Under the pieces are notes generated by a model. The model made no database searches and was not told the origin of the DNA. It was given only the letters and a program-made list of their open reading frames with translations. A program made the position numbers and the translations under genes. From an uncultured Altererythrobacter sp. (GTDB taxonomy: Bacteria > Pseudomonadota > Alphaproteobacteria > Sphingomonadales > Sphingomonadaceae), in the NCBI GenBank assembly GCA_937950385.1, contig CALFEA010000040.1:1-7858 (forward strand): a stretch of 7,858 nt of DNA, given 5' to 3'. Shown here piece by piece: positions 1 through 6,536 of this stretch (position 1 is its first letter; each line of letters opens with the position of its first letter).

Positions 1-1
1 C

Positions 2-361
2 GTCAGCTATGAAATTCAGGTCAACAACACAGGCCAAAGGGTGGATGATACAACAATCGATATTCGCGACACTTTACCGCCAGACACCCGGCTCGTCGTT
101 ACAGGTGCAAACGCTTTTGAATTGGTCGATGGCGCAAATGCAAGCGGCCTAACGCTCAATTGGGCGGGTCCTTCTGATCCCGCTGATGGTGTTGAATTTT
201 CAACTGACGGGACCGATTTCAGCTACACGCCTGTGCCAGATGCGCAAGGCGCAGATGATGCCATTACTCATGTCCGGTTTACTCCCACAGGTAGCCTAGG
301 ACCATCTGATGGAACCGATCAGCCCGGCTTCTCCATTAGGTTCCAGTCGATCATAAAGTAG
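2..361 (+). CDS. C-terminal end of a DUF11-like repeat protein (5' partial)
   Basis: The reading frame is open from the left edge of the window and stops at TAG 359-361, so only the last 119 residues are visible. The segment begins SYEIQVNNTG and continues to DTLPPDTRLVV. This matches the DUF11 / conserved repeat pattern (Y-x-I-x-V-x-N-T-G, then D-x-LP), an Ig-like beta-sandwich found in large bacterial surface or secreted proteins. The remainder is rich in Asp, Gly, Thr and Ser with few Lys, typical of extracellular beta-rich domains, and ends in FSIRFQSIIK. There is no LPxTG motif, transmembrane helix or obvious sorting domain at the C-terminus. A GTG at 41 could start a short ORF, but the conserved motif begins upstream of it, so the true start lies outside the window. 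The exact role (adhesin, envelope or secreted matrix protein) cannot be told from this fragment. Confidence 0.7.
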   Translation, partial: VSYEIQVNNTGQRVDDTTIDIRDTLPPDTRLVVTGANAFELVDGANASGLTLNWAGPSDPADGVEFSTDGTDFSYTPVPDAQGADDAITHVRFTPTGSLGPSDGTDQPGFSIRFQSIIK

Positions 362-466
362 CCCAGCCGCTGACTGCACACCTGCCAATAGCAAAAACCA
401 TTTTCCTACAACTGTGCCTTGTGCCTAATACGCTGACCTTCGATTCCCTTTCAGGAGGTTCCCCAC

Positions 467-1111
467 ATGAATGCCCCAACAGGCCCAATAGCCCGCAAAC
501 CGATCTTCGACACTGTCCGCCAATTTCTTGGCCGCAAGTTCAATCAATCCGAAGTCGACCGGCTGGATGATACAATTGACGCTGCGATTGGCGGGACGCA
601 TGGCTCCAGTCCCAAAAGCGCATCCACAAACGCGGTACGCAAATCCGATATTCGTACCATTGGCAAAGCTGGCACAGCCCTGATCAAGAAGTTCGAAGGC
701 TGCGCGCGGCTGCGGCGCGATGGTCTGGTTGAGGCCTACCCCGATCCCGGAACAGGCGCTGATCCGTGGACGATTGGCTGGGGCGCAACCGGCAAAGGGA
801 TTGGCCCCGGCACGGTTTGGACACAGGGTGAATGCGATGCCCGCCTTACCCGCGATCTGATCCGCTATGCTGCAGATGTAGCCCGTGCGCTAAATGGTGC
901 GCCGACCAGTCAGCATCAGTTCGATGCGCTCGTCAGCTTTCACTATAACACTGGCGCGATTGCCCGCGCGACCCTGACCAAGAAACATAAGAGGGGTGAT
1001 TTTGCAGGTGCAGCGACAGAATTTAAGCGCTGGAACCGTGCTGGCGGACGCGAAATGCGCGGGCTGTCACGGCGGCGCAAGGATGAAGCGCAGCTTTATG
1101 TCAGTGGCTAA
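467..1111 (+). CDS. GH24-family lysozyme / endolysin
   Basis: This 214-residue protein should cleave the MurNAc-GlcNAc bond of peptidoglycan. Residues about 66-214 are a phage-lysozyme (T4/P21-type, GH24) domain. The putative catalytic triad is E77 (in KKFEG), D93 (in YPDPG) and T102 (in WTIGWG). Other family marks are N161 in FHYNTG and the closing GLSRRRKDEAQLY. A ~60-residue basic and acidic helical N-terminal extension (KPIFDTVRQFLGRKFNQSEV) precedes the enzyme domain and has no signal peptide or membrane segment, so export would need a holin, cell lysis or another route. The start is well supported by AGGAGG at 453-458, eight bases before ATG 467. No holin, spanin, terminase or tail gene lies nearby. 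It may be a stand-alone chromosomal muramidase, a prophage relic or a gene-transfer-agent-related lysin. Family assignment is secure; biological role is not. Confidence 0.9.
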   Translation: MNAPTGPIARKPIFDTVRQFLGRKFNQSEVDRLDDTIDAAIGGTHGSSPKSASTNAVRKSDIRTIGKAGTALIKKFEGCARLRRDGLVEAYPDPGTGADPWTIGWGATGKGIGPGTVWTQGECDARLTRDLIRYAADVARALNGAPTSQHQFDALVSFHYNTGAIARATLTKKHKRGDFAGAATEFKRWNRAGGREMRGLSRRRKDEAQLYVSG

Positions 1112-1158
1112 GCGGTCTTTGACGCGCCGTCTGAACCTGTGCCTGAAGCGCGGGCGAT

Positions 1159-2067
1159 CTAGCTGCCAGGAAAACCCACGGGAGCGTTACTTGGCAAGCC
1201 CGCCGTTTTCTGAGCCGTTTCACTGGCATTCGCTTCCAGCTCAGCCTCTTTTACGCGCGGTTTAATCGCATTGGCGATCAGGCGGGATTGTTCTTCTGCT
1301 TCGATCCGAACCCAGCCTTCGCGGCCCAGTTTTTCCATCGGGCGGAAGCGCACCTTATATTGCATGCGCGGTGATCCTTCGACCCAATAGCCAAGGTAAA
1401 CATAAGGCAATGCATCCGCCTGTGCGCGCCTCACATGGTCGAGTATGATGTAATTGCCAAGCCCCTCACGTGCGGTGTGCTCTGGGTCGTAAAAGCTGTA
1501 GATCATCGAAAGGCCATCGCCCTGACGGTCAGTTAGGCATGCGCCCACCAAGCGGCCCGGCTCGCCATTTTCTGTTGGCTCGCGATATTCGACCAAGCAG
1601 CTAGTGACGGGCGTATGCTCAACCATGTCGGCATAGTCCATCTCATCCATAGCGGCCATTCCCCCCTCGGGATGGCGCGCGCCGAGATATTTGAGTAGCA
1701 ATGCAAATTGCTCGTCCGTTGCCCAAGGGCGACACTCGGTGGCGATCAAATCACCGTTCCGGCGCATATTTTTGCGCTGCGTTGCGGAAGGCTGAAACTC
1801 TTCTGCGACAACGCGTACAGATACGCATGCCTGACAGCCAAGGCAGCTGGGACGATAAGCAACGGTTTGGCTGCGGCGGAAACCGATACGGCCAAGCGCC
1901 TCGTTCAGTTGATCGGAATTTGGTCCCTTAAGCTCGGTAAAAACCTTGCGCTCATTGCGGTTAGGCAAATACGGGCAAGGCGCCGGGCTAGTGACGAAAA
2001 AGCGAGGGAAACGAATCGGAGCAGTCACGGAAGCTGGCAGTTCCCTATTAAGCGCCCGAAAATCCAT
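1159..2067 (-). CDS. bpt: Aspartate/glutamate leucyltransferase (bacterial ATE1 homologue)
   Basis: Bpt transfers leucine from Leu-tRNA to N-terminal Asp or Glu of proteins, marking them for ClpS/ClpAP degradation (bacterial N-degron pathway, cytoplasm). The ATE N-domain spans about residues 17-85, with [18 protein letters not shown]31 and the C75-x2-C78-x2-C81 cluster. The C-domain spans about 110-255, with [10 protein letters not shown] and the block [18 protein letters not shown] roughly 45-residue Ala/Glu-rich tail (258-302) extends beyond the conserved core and looks disordered. Start choice is uncertain. ATG 2067 gives 302 residues but has no clear ribosome binding site. A GTG at 2028 would give 289 residues beginning [10 protein letters not shown], which is where family conservation starts, preceded by a distant AGGGAA. 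The gene converges on the lysozyme (47-base gap) and follows ilvA on the same strand after a likely terminator, so it probably has its own promoter. Confidence 0.92.
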   Translation of the reverse strand: MDFRALNRELPASVTAPIRFPRFFVTSPAPCPYLPNRNERKVFTELKGPNSDQLNEALGRIGFRRSQTVAYRPSCLGCQACVSVRVVAEEFQPSATQRKNMRRNGDLIATECRPWATDEQFALLLKYLGARHPEGGMAAMDEMDYADMVEHTPVTSCLVEYREPTENGEPGRLVGACLTDRQGDGLSMIYSFYDPEHTAREGLGNYIILDHVRRAQADALPYVYLGYWVEGSPRMQYKVRFRPMEKLGREGWVRIEAEEQSRLIANAIKPRVKEAELEANASETAQKTAGLPSNAPVGFPGS

Positions 2068-2122
2068 AAGAATCGTGGAACGTCGTTGAACAGAGACAAA
2101 CTATGCATGAGGAGCCCCATTC

Positions 2123-2138
2123 GTTAAAGGGCTTTAAC
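2123..2138. repeat. 16-bp near-perfect palindrome in the ilvA-bpt gap
   Basis: GTTAAAG and CTTTAAC are perfect 7-base inverted arms around a central GG. On the minus strand the right part (TTTAAC) sits 17 bases upstream of CATAGT, a weak match to a -35/-10 pair that would drive bpt. An operator overlapping a bpt promoter is one reading; chance symmetry in an AT-rich gap is the other. Confidence 0.3.
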
Positions 2139-2151
2139 CACGAAAAAACGC

Positions 2152-2172
2152 AAAAAAGGTCCAGTTTGAACC
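2152..2172 (-). terminator. Candidate intrinsic terminator after ilvA
   Basis: On the minus strand, 16 bases past the ilvA stop, GGTTC-AAACT-GGACC folds into a 5-bp stem (one G-U pair) with a 5-base loop, followed directly by six T residues. A second T6 run follows a few bases later. The stem is short, so termination may be partial and allow some read-through into bpt. Confidence 0.5.
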
Positions 2173-2188
2173 AATCAATCTTTTCAAA

Positions 2189-3442
2189 TCAGTTCAATTC
2201 AACGGGCTCAACTGTGTATCCCCGTTCACGCAAGGTGCTAACCAAAGCGTCCAATTGGTCACGATCGCGCGCCTCGCATTCAATATCTGTGATGAGGCCC
2301 TTGGCTGGCAAACCGGTGAAAATCCGTTGGTGATATATCTCGATGATATTGACGTTATGCGCGTCAAACTCGCGCATCACTTTGAACAATGCGCCGGGCC
2401 TATCCTGCAATGTCACACGCAACCGCGCCAGCCGCCCCTGCCGCGCCAAATCGCGTAGCAGCACATTGGCGAGCAGGCGCGTATCAATATTACCGCCGCA
2501 CAAAACCAACCCGATTGTTTTGCCCTTAAAGCGCTCTGGATTGGCGAGCACGGCTGCCAGACCGGCTGCCCCTGCCCCCTCAACAACTGTTTTCTCAATT
2601 TGCAGTAGCAAGGACACCGCGCGCTCCAGCATGTTTTCTGGAACAAGCAGAATATCATCGACCAGCGCATCGACGATCCATGATGTAAATGCACCGGGCG
2701 CTTTTACTGCGATACCCTCGGCCAGAGTATCCCCGCCGCAGGCCAGCGCTTTGCCGTTCACCTTATTGTGCATGCTAGGATAAAGCGCGGCTTGCACGCC
2801 CACCACATCCATATCCGGTTTCAATGCGCGGGTGACAGTGGCCATGCCCGACATCAGCCCGCCGCCGCCAATGGGTGTAACTATACAATCCAAATCGGGC
2901 TGGTCCTCTAGCATTTCGAGCGCAACGGTGCCTTGGCCAGCGGCCACATGCGGATGATCAAAAGGATGGACAAAAGTCAGATCGAGCTCTTTTTCAAGCT
3001 TCAACGCATGGGCGTAGGCTTCGTCAAAAGTCTCCCCCTCCAACACAACTTTGCCGCCAACGCTTTCGGTTTGCATGATCTTCACCGTGGGGGTCGTGCG
3101 GGGCATAACAATAGTGACCGGCACACTTAGGCGTGTTCCGTGATAGGAAAGGCCTTGGCTGTGATTGCCCGCAGAGGCTGCTATCACGCCGCGCTCTCTT
3201 TTATACGGGTCCATTTGCAACAAAGCGTTCAGCGCCCCGCGCTCTTTATAAGCCGCGGTAAATTGCAAGTTCTCAAACTTGAGCCAAATTTGCGCGCCGG
3301 TAATATTGGACAAGGTCTGCGAATGCATCATCGGCGTGCGCACCACCGCATCACCAATACGCGCAGCAGCTGCGCGAACATCATCGAGGGTCAAAGCGCT
3401 GAGCGCCGCATCGGAACTGGCAAAGGCCTTAAGGCTAGTCAT
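2189..3442 (-). CDS. ilvA: Threonine dehydratase (threonine ammonia-lyase) with ACT domain
   Basis: This PLP enzyme deaminates L-threonine to 2-oxobutanoate, the entry step to isoleucine, and often also acts on serine; it is cytoplasmic. The protein is 417 residues from ATG 3442. K66 in AAYKERGA is the expected Schiff-base lysine. SAGNHSQG (90-97) binds the cofactor, GGGGL (192-196) is the phosphate loop, and C315 in LCGGN faces the pyridine nitrogen. A single ACT domain follows at about 339-417 (RLRVTLQDRPGALFKVMREF), indicating likely allosteric control by an amino acid. One ACT domain and this length fit the shorter TdcB/IlvA class rather than the ~514-residue E. coli IlvA. The frame stays open upstream to 3583, but that extension overlaps the divergent gene and lacks family similarity, so it was rejected. 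No clear Shine-Dalgarno precedes ATG 3442. Whether it serves biosynthesis or catabolism is not decidable here. Confidence 0.93.
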   Translation of the reverse strand: MTSLKAFASSDAALSALTLDDVRAAAARIGDAVVRTPMMHSQTLSNITGAQIWLKFENLQFTAAYKERGALNALLQMDPYKRERGVIAASAGNHSQGLSYHGTRLSVPVTIVMPRTTPTVKIMQTESVGGKVVLEGETFDEAYAHALKLEKELDLTFVHPFDHPHVAAGQGTVALEMLEDQPDLDCIVTPIGGGGLMSGMATVTRALKPDMDVVGVQAALYPSMHNKVNGKALACGGDTLAEGIAVKAPGAFTSWIVDALVDDILLVPENMLERAVSLLLQIEKTVVEGAGAAGLAAVLANPERFKGKTIGLVLCGGNIDTRLLANVLLRDLARQGRLARLRVTLQDRPGALFKVMREFDAHNVNIIEIYHQRIFTGLPAKGLITDIECEARDRDQLDALVSTLRERGYTVEPVELN

Positions 3443-3517
3443 AATCTGATGCGCGTTACGTCTTTGAGCGCGCCCCTGCAATGGGGCATAGAGGCGTTTT
3501 CGGTTGCATCGAGGCAA

Positions 3518-3535
3518 ATTGGATTTAACTCCAAT
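3518..3535. repeat. Inverted repeat in the ilvA / dehydrogenase divergent spacer
   Basis: ATTGGA (3518-3523) and TCCAAT (3530-3535) are perfect 6-base inverted arms around TTTAAC, ending four bases before the ATG of the plus-strand dehydrogenase. It lies in the 97-base divergent intergenic region. It could be an operator site shared by both genes, or a hairpin affecting translation initiation of the right-hand gene. No convincing -35/-10 pair was seen for either direction. Confidence 0.3.
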
Positions 3536-3539
3536 CCCC

Positions 3540-4454
3540 ATGAGCAATTTTGAAACTGTCGCATTTTTGGGTTTGGGCGTCATGGGTGCCCCTATGGCGG
3601 GCCATTTGGCCGCAGCCGGTTACCGGGTGATCGCCTATAACCGTACGCACTCTAAGGCAGAGGCTTGGCTGGCGGAACAACAGGCGAAAGGGCATGACGT
3701 CGCAATTGCCGCTACCCCGGCTGAGGCTGCGCGCGAGGCAGGAATAGTATTCGCCTGTGTTGGCAATGACGAGGATTTGCAGAGCGTCGCATTTGGTACG
3801 CACGGCGCGCTTGATGCGATGGCATCGGGCACGCTGTTTGTTGATCACACTACGATATCTGCAAACATGGCCCGATTGGTCGATAGTGAAGCAAAGGCCC
3901 GCGGTCTTGCCGCAATCGATGCGCCAGTATCGGGCGGTCAAGCAGGCGCAGAAAATGGTCAGCTGGCGATTATGTGCGGCGGTAGCACGGAGGCGGTGGC
4001 CCGCGCCACGCCCGTGATGGATGCCTATGCCAAATCCATCGTGCATGTTGGTGATGCTGGCGCAGGGCAAACGGCCAAAATGGCAAACCAAATGTGTATC
4101 GCGGGCGTTTTGGCGGGGCTTTCGGAGGCAATCCGGCTGGCCGATGCGGCGGGCCTCGACATGGACAAAACCTATGAAGCGATATCCGGCGGCGCGGCGC
4201 AAAGCTGGCAAATGAACAATCGGTGGGAAACCATGTCCAAGGGCGAGTTTGATTTCGGCTTTGCGATTGATTGGATGCGCAAGGATTTGGGCTATGCCCT
4301 GGATGAAGCGCGCGGCCTTGGGCTGTCTTCGCCCATTTCATCTCTCGTCGATCAATTCTATGCTGAAGTGCAAGCGATTGGGGGCAGCCGCATGGATACC
4401 AGCGCGCTAATATCGCGCCTGCCGCGCGGAAATACAAAAGGGGACGCATCATGA
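3540..4454 (+). CDS. NAD(P)-dependent beta-hydroxyacid dehydrogenase (HIBADH family)
   Basis: This 304-residue cytoplasmic oxidoreductase belongs to the 3-hydroxyisobutyrate dehydrogenase / tartronate semialdehyde reductase family and interconverts a beta-hydroxyacid and its semialdehyde. The Rossmann motif is GLGVMG at 11-16. The substrate loop is DAPVSGG (128-134). The predicted catalytic lysine is K180 in GAGQTAKMANQ, with N184 alongside, and K248 in WMRKDL lies in the C-terminal helical domain that closes the active site. The AGQTAKMANQ block is nearer to GarR/glyoxylate-reductase-like members than to classical MmsB, so the substrate is left open. ATG 3540 was chosen because family similarity begins at once (ETVAFLGLGVMG); a TTG at 3504 in frame adds unlike sequence. 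No Shine-Dalgarno is visible, so the mRNA may be leaderless or weakly initiated. Its TGA overlaps the next gene's ATG (ATGA at 4451-4454), implying translational coupling. Confidence 0.88.
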   Translation: MSNFETVAFLGLGVMGAPMAGHLAAAGYRVIAYNRTHSKAEAWLAEQQAKGHDVAIAATPAEAAREAGIVFACVGNDEDLQSVAFGTHGALDAMASGTLFVDHTTISANMARLVDSEAKARGLAAIDAPVSGGQAGAENGQLAIMCGGSTEAVARATPVMDAYAKSIVHVGDAGAGQTAKMANQMCIAGVLAGLSEAIRLADAAGLDMDKTYEAISGGAAQSWQMNNRWETMSKGEFDFGFAIDWMRKDLGYALDEARGLGLSSPISSLVDQFYAEVQAIGGSRMDTSALISRLPRGNTKGDAS

Positions 4455-6115
4455 TCTGCCACTTTGCAAAAATTACTATCGCCGCAACGGCTTTGTTTGC
4501 TGCGCCTCTATCTGCCGACACGCTGGTCGATAATGTGGAGGGCATTACGATTGGCGCTGATGGTGAATTGGAACGCTTCACTGCCCTTGTTATTGCCGAT
4601 GATGGAACCATTCGCGGTGTCCTGAAAAGCGGCGATAAAACGCCCAGCGACATCGAATACCGCGTCGATGGCGAAGGCAAAATCATGCTGCCCGGTATTA
4701 TCGATGCGCATGCCCATGTGATGGGGATTGGAATTGGCGCGCTCACTCTCGACCTATCAGAGACAAATTCACTTCAAGAGGCATTGGCTGAGATCAAAGC
4801 ATTTTCTGATGCCAACCCTTCGCGCCCGTGGATATTGGGGCGCGGCTGGAACCAAGAGAAATGGGGCCTTGGCCGTTTCCCCACTGCAGCAGAATTGGAC
4901 ACGGTAACGGGTGATCGCCCAGCCTATCTGGCCCGCGTTGATGGCCATGCAGGCTGGGCCAATAGTACCGCGATGCAGGCTGCTAATGTTAACGCAAAAA
5001 GCACTTCACCGGCGGGCGGACGCATCATACGAAACGCCGCAACCCGAGCGCCTTCTGGTGTGTTCGTTGATGCAGCCGAGGCGCTGATTACCTCCGCTAT
5101 TCCTGCCCCGCGCGCCGCCGAAAACGACCTCGCCTTGCAAAAGGCGCAGCAAGTTCTGCACTCTTATGGAGTAACAGCGGCAGCCGACATGGGCACATCG
5201 CAGCAGGATTGGAACACGTTTCGGCGCGCTGGCGATAATGGCACACTGACCTTGCGCATCATGTCTTATGCTACCGATGTCGATACGATGACGCTGGTCG
5301 CGGGCCCTGCCCCAACGCGCTGGCTCTATGAAGACCGGCTGCGCATGAACGGGGTGAAGCTTTACCTCGACGGAGCCTTAGGATCGCGCGGCGCAGTGTT
5401 GAAATCGCCCTATGCCGATGAAGCGGATAATAAGGGCCTCCCGCTTTTGTCCTCGGCCCAATTGCGCAATTTGATGAGCCGCGCCGCAATGAGCAATTTT
5501 CAATTGGCAGTGCATGCGATTGGCGACGGAGCAAATGCCGATATCTTGTCAGCTGTGGCAGAGCTCAGCACCTCCTATGAAGGCGATCGGCGTTGGCGCG
5601 TTGAACATGCACAAATCGTTGATCCTGCCGACATTGCCGCTTTCGGCCAGCACGGCATTATCGCCTCGATGCAGCCGACCCACCAAACCTCTGACCGCTT
5701 GATGGCAGAAGCCCGGCTTGGCGAAGGACGGCTCGGCGGCGCCTATGCTTGGCGGTCAATTACTGAGGCAGGCGCGAAATTGGCCTTTGGTTCTGATGCA
5801 CCGGTTGAGCGGCCCGATCCCTGGGCGGGCATAGCAGCAGCGATCAGCCGCACCGATGCCAATGGCGAACCATTTGGCGGCTGGCGCGCTTCTGAAACTG
5901 TATCGCGTATCCAAGCGCTCAAGGCTTTTACCGCCGATGCGGCCTTTGCAGGGTTTGCCGATGGCCGGTTTGGGCGGTTGGTTGCAGGCGAACGCGCTGA
6001 CTTCATCTTGATCGACAGCGACCCGTTCCTCGCCTCACCGCAAAAAATTCGCGCAACTAAAGTCAGCCAAACATGGATTGGCGGGGTGAAGGTTTACGAA
6101 TCGCAGGCACAGTAG
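4451..6115 (+). CDS. Exported amidohydrolase-3 family protein (YtcJ-like)
   Basis: This 554-residue metal-dependent hydrolase probably acts in the periplasm. Residues 1-22 form a Sec-type signal peptide (basic K7, hydrophobic ITIAATALFAAPL, likely cleavage LSA-DT) without twin arginine or lipobox. The amidohydrolase fold follows. Predicted metal ligands are H87 and H89 (DAHAH), the bridging lysine K303 (GVKLYLDGALGSRG), H355 (VHAIGD), H386 (VEHAQ) and the catalytic D449 (GSDAPVE). The closing block ADFILIDSDPF is the usual family C-terminus. All key residues are present and length is normal for the family. AAGGGGA at 4438-4444 precedes ATG 4451 by six bases, and the start overlaps the dehydrogenase stop, so the two are almost certainly co-transcribed. 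YtcJ-like enzymes have poorly known substrates (N-substituted formamides and related amides or lactams); none can be assigned here. Confidence 0.9.
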   Translation: MICHFAKITIAATALFAAPLSADTLVDNVEGITIGADGELERFTALVIADDGTIRGVLKSGDKTPSDIEYRVDGEGKIMLPGIIDAHAHVMGIGIGALTLDLSETNSLQEALAEIKAFSDANPSRPWILGRGWNQEKWGLGRFPTAAELDTVTGDRPAYLARVDGHAGWANSTAMQAANVNAKSTSPAGGRIIRNAATRAPSGVFVDAAEALITSAIPAPRAAENDLALQKAQQVLHSYGVTAAADMGTSQQDWNTFRRAGDNGTLTLRIMSYATDVDTMTLVAGPAPTRWLYEDRLRMNGVKLYLDGALGSRGAVLKSPYADEADNKGLPLLSSAQLRNLMSRAAMSNFQLAVHAIGDGANADILSAVAELSTSYEGDRRWRVEHAQIVDPADIAAFGQHGIIASMQPTHQTSDRLMAEARLGEGRLGGAYAWRSITEAGAKLAFGSDAPVERPDPWAGIAAAISRTDANGEPFGGWRASETVSRIQALKAFTADAAFAGFADGRFGRLVAGERADFILIDSDPFLASPQKIRATKVSQTWIGGVKVYESQAQ

Positions 6116-6118
6116 AAG

Positions 6119-6143
6119 CACAATTGTGTTGCACTGCAGCAAC
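6119..6143. repeat. Palindrome plus hairpin just after the amidohydrolase stop
   Basis: CACAATTGTG (6119-6128) is a perfect 10-base palindrome starting four bases past the stop. It abuts GTTGC-ACTGCA-GCAAC (6128-6143), a 5-bp hairpin. There is no T run afterwards, so this is not a canonical intrinsic terminator, and no better one was seen. It might protect the 3' end of the message or bind a regulator. Confidence 0.3.
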
Positions 6144-6169
6144 GAAATATTGAATCGTATGAATTTCGT
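6142..6169. repeat. Inverted repeat ACGAAAT-N14-ATTTCGT
   Basis: ACGAAAT (6142-6148) and ATTTCGT (6163-6169) are perfect 7-base inverted arms. Their centres lie 21 bases apart, about two helical turns, which would place both arms on the same DNA face for a dimeric regulator. As RNA it would be a weak AU-rich hairpin with a 14-base loop. Confidence 0.35.
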
Positions 6170-6216
6170 CGCAATTTACCCCCTGTTAAGCTTGTAATCG
6201 CTAAGGAGCTACAGAC

Positions 6217-6258
6217 AAGCGCTGGGCCCTTGGGTAGTTCCCCAAGTGAGCGGCGCTT
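6217..6258 (+). other. Imperfect long hairpin, possible structured RNA element
   Basis: The outer arm AAGCGC (6217-6222) pairs perfectly with GCGCTT (6253-6258). The inner arm CTTGGG (6229-6234) pairs perfectly with CCCAAG (6241-6246) around a TAGTTC loop. Between them is a symmetric 6x6 internal loop (TGGGCC / TGAGCG) in which further U-G, G-C and C-G pairs are possible. A TGTAAT box at 6193-6198 would put a transcript start just upstream of this hairpin. No intrinsic terminator follows within 150 bases, so this is a candidate structured leader or sRNA only, not an identified RNA family. Confidence 0.3.
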
Positions 6259-6373
6259 TGCCAATCGATTGAGATGCTTTGCTACTTTGAAAAAGGCGGC
6301 TTTGCTTGGAAGGTTAGAACAACGTGATAACCGACAAGACAGTGCTAGATTTTTATTGAGCTGTTTTGGAAGT

Positions 6374-6402
6374 TTGATCGAAAAACGTCGCATGCGTACT
6401 AT
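6374..6402 (+). promoter_or_regulatory. Candidate sigma70-type promoter for the small exported protein
   Basis: TTGATC (6374-6379, four of six matches to TTGACA) and TACTAT (6397-6402, four of six to TATAAT) are separated by exactly 17 bases. The overlapping TATATT at 6400-6405 is an alternative -10 with a longer spacer. The spacer contains the 8-base palindrome CGCATGCG (6389-6396), a possible operator. Transcription would begin near 6409 and leave a leader of about 135 bases before ATG 6544. Confidence 0.35.
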
Positions 6403-6403
6403 A

Positions 6404-6536
6404 TTGAACCGTGATTATCGCTTAATTGAAATTTTCTTGGTTCAACTTGTGTCATTTTGCGACAAAAATAGGGTTGAAACGCCAGCTTAGCTGGACTAAT
6501 GCGACCAAGAATTTGAGTTTTGAAGCTCCTAAGGAG
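6404..6536 (+). promoter_or_regulatory. Structured 5' leader with mutually exclusive stems and a masked ribosome binding site
   Basis: TTGAACC (6404-6410) can pair with GGTTCAA (6439-6445). The same downstream segment can instead pair, as TTCAAC (6441-6446), with GTTGAA (6473-6478), enclosing a TGTC/GACA stem (6450-6453 with 6461-6464). The two folds cannot coexist. CCAGC-TTA-GCTGG follows at 6482-6494. Finally CTCCT (6526-6530) is complementary to AGGAG (6532-6536), the ribosome binding site itself. This layout could allow regulated translation, but no known riboswitch was recognised and the stems are short. Confidence 0.3.

Noticed and set aside
362..466. Possible promoter upstream of the lysozyme (TAATAC at 426-431)
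   Set aside because: The best -35 candidate at 17-base spacing (TTCCTA) matches only three of six positions; too weak to annotate.
1..1111. Prophage fragment suggested by an endolysin beside a repeat surface protein
   Set aside because: No integrase, structural, holin or attachment-site sequence is visible, so the lysozyme alone does not support a prophage call.
996..1265. Frame overlapping the lysozyme end with a CAGCH-like motif
   Set aside because: The CxxCH-like resemblance to a c-type cytochrome haem site comes from a shifted reading of the lysozyme; there is no signal peptide, distal Met or fold around it.
3504..3539. TTG-started extension of the dehydrogenase
   Set aside because: Rossmann-fold similarity begins directly after ATG 3540; the extra 12 residues are unlike the family and have no ribosome binding site.
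3443..3583. 47-residue N-terminal extension of threonine dehydratase
   Set aside because: It would overlap the divergent dehydrogenase start, and the added sequence is unlike the family; the enzyme aligns well from ATG 3442.
3970..4746. Long 258-codon minus-strand frame opposite the dehydrogenase and amidohydrolase
   Set aside because: Antisense shadow of two well-supported genes; Pro/Arg/Ser-rich with no motif.
6094..6393. 99-codon minus-strand frame
   Set aside because: Overlaps the end of the amidohydrolase, has no ribosome binding site or domain, and is Ser/Arg/Leu-rich as expected from a chance frame.
6230..6490. 86-codon plus-strand frame in the non-coding region
   Set aside because: TTG start inside a hairpin arm, no ribosome binding site, basic composition without recognisable motif, and it runs through the candidate promoter and leader of the small gene.
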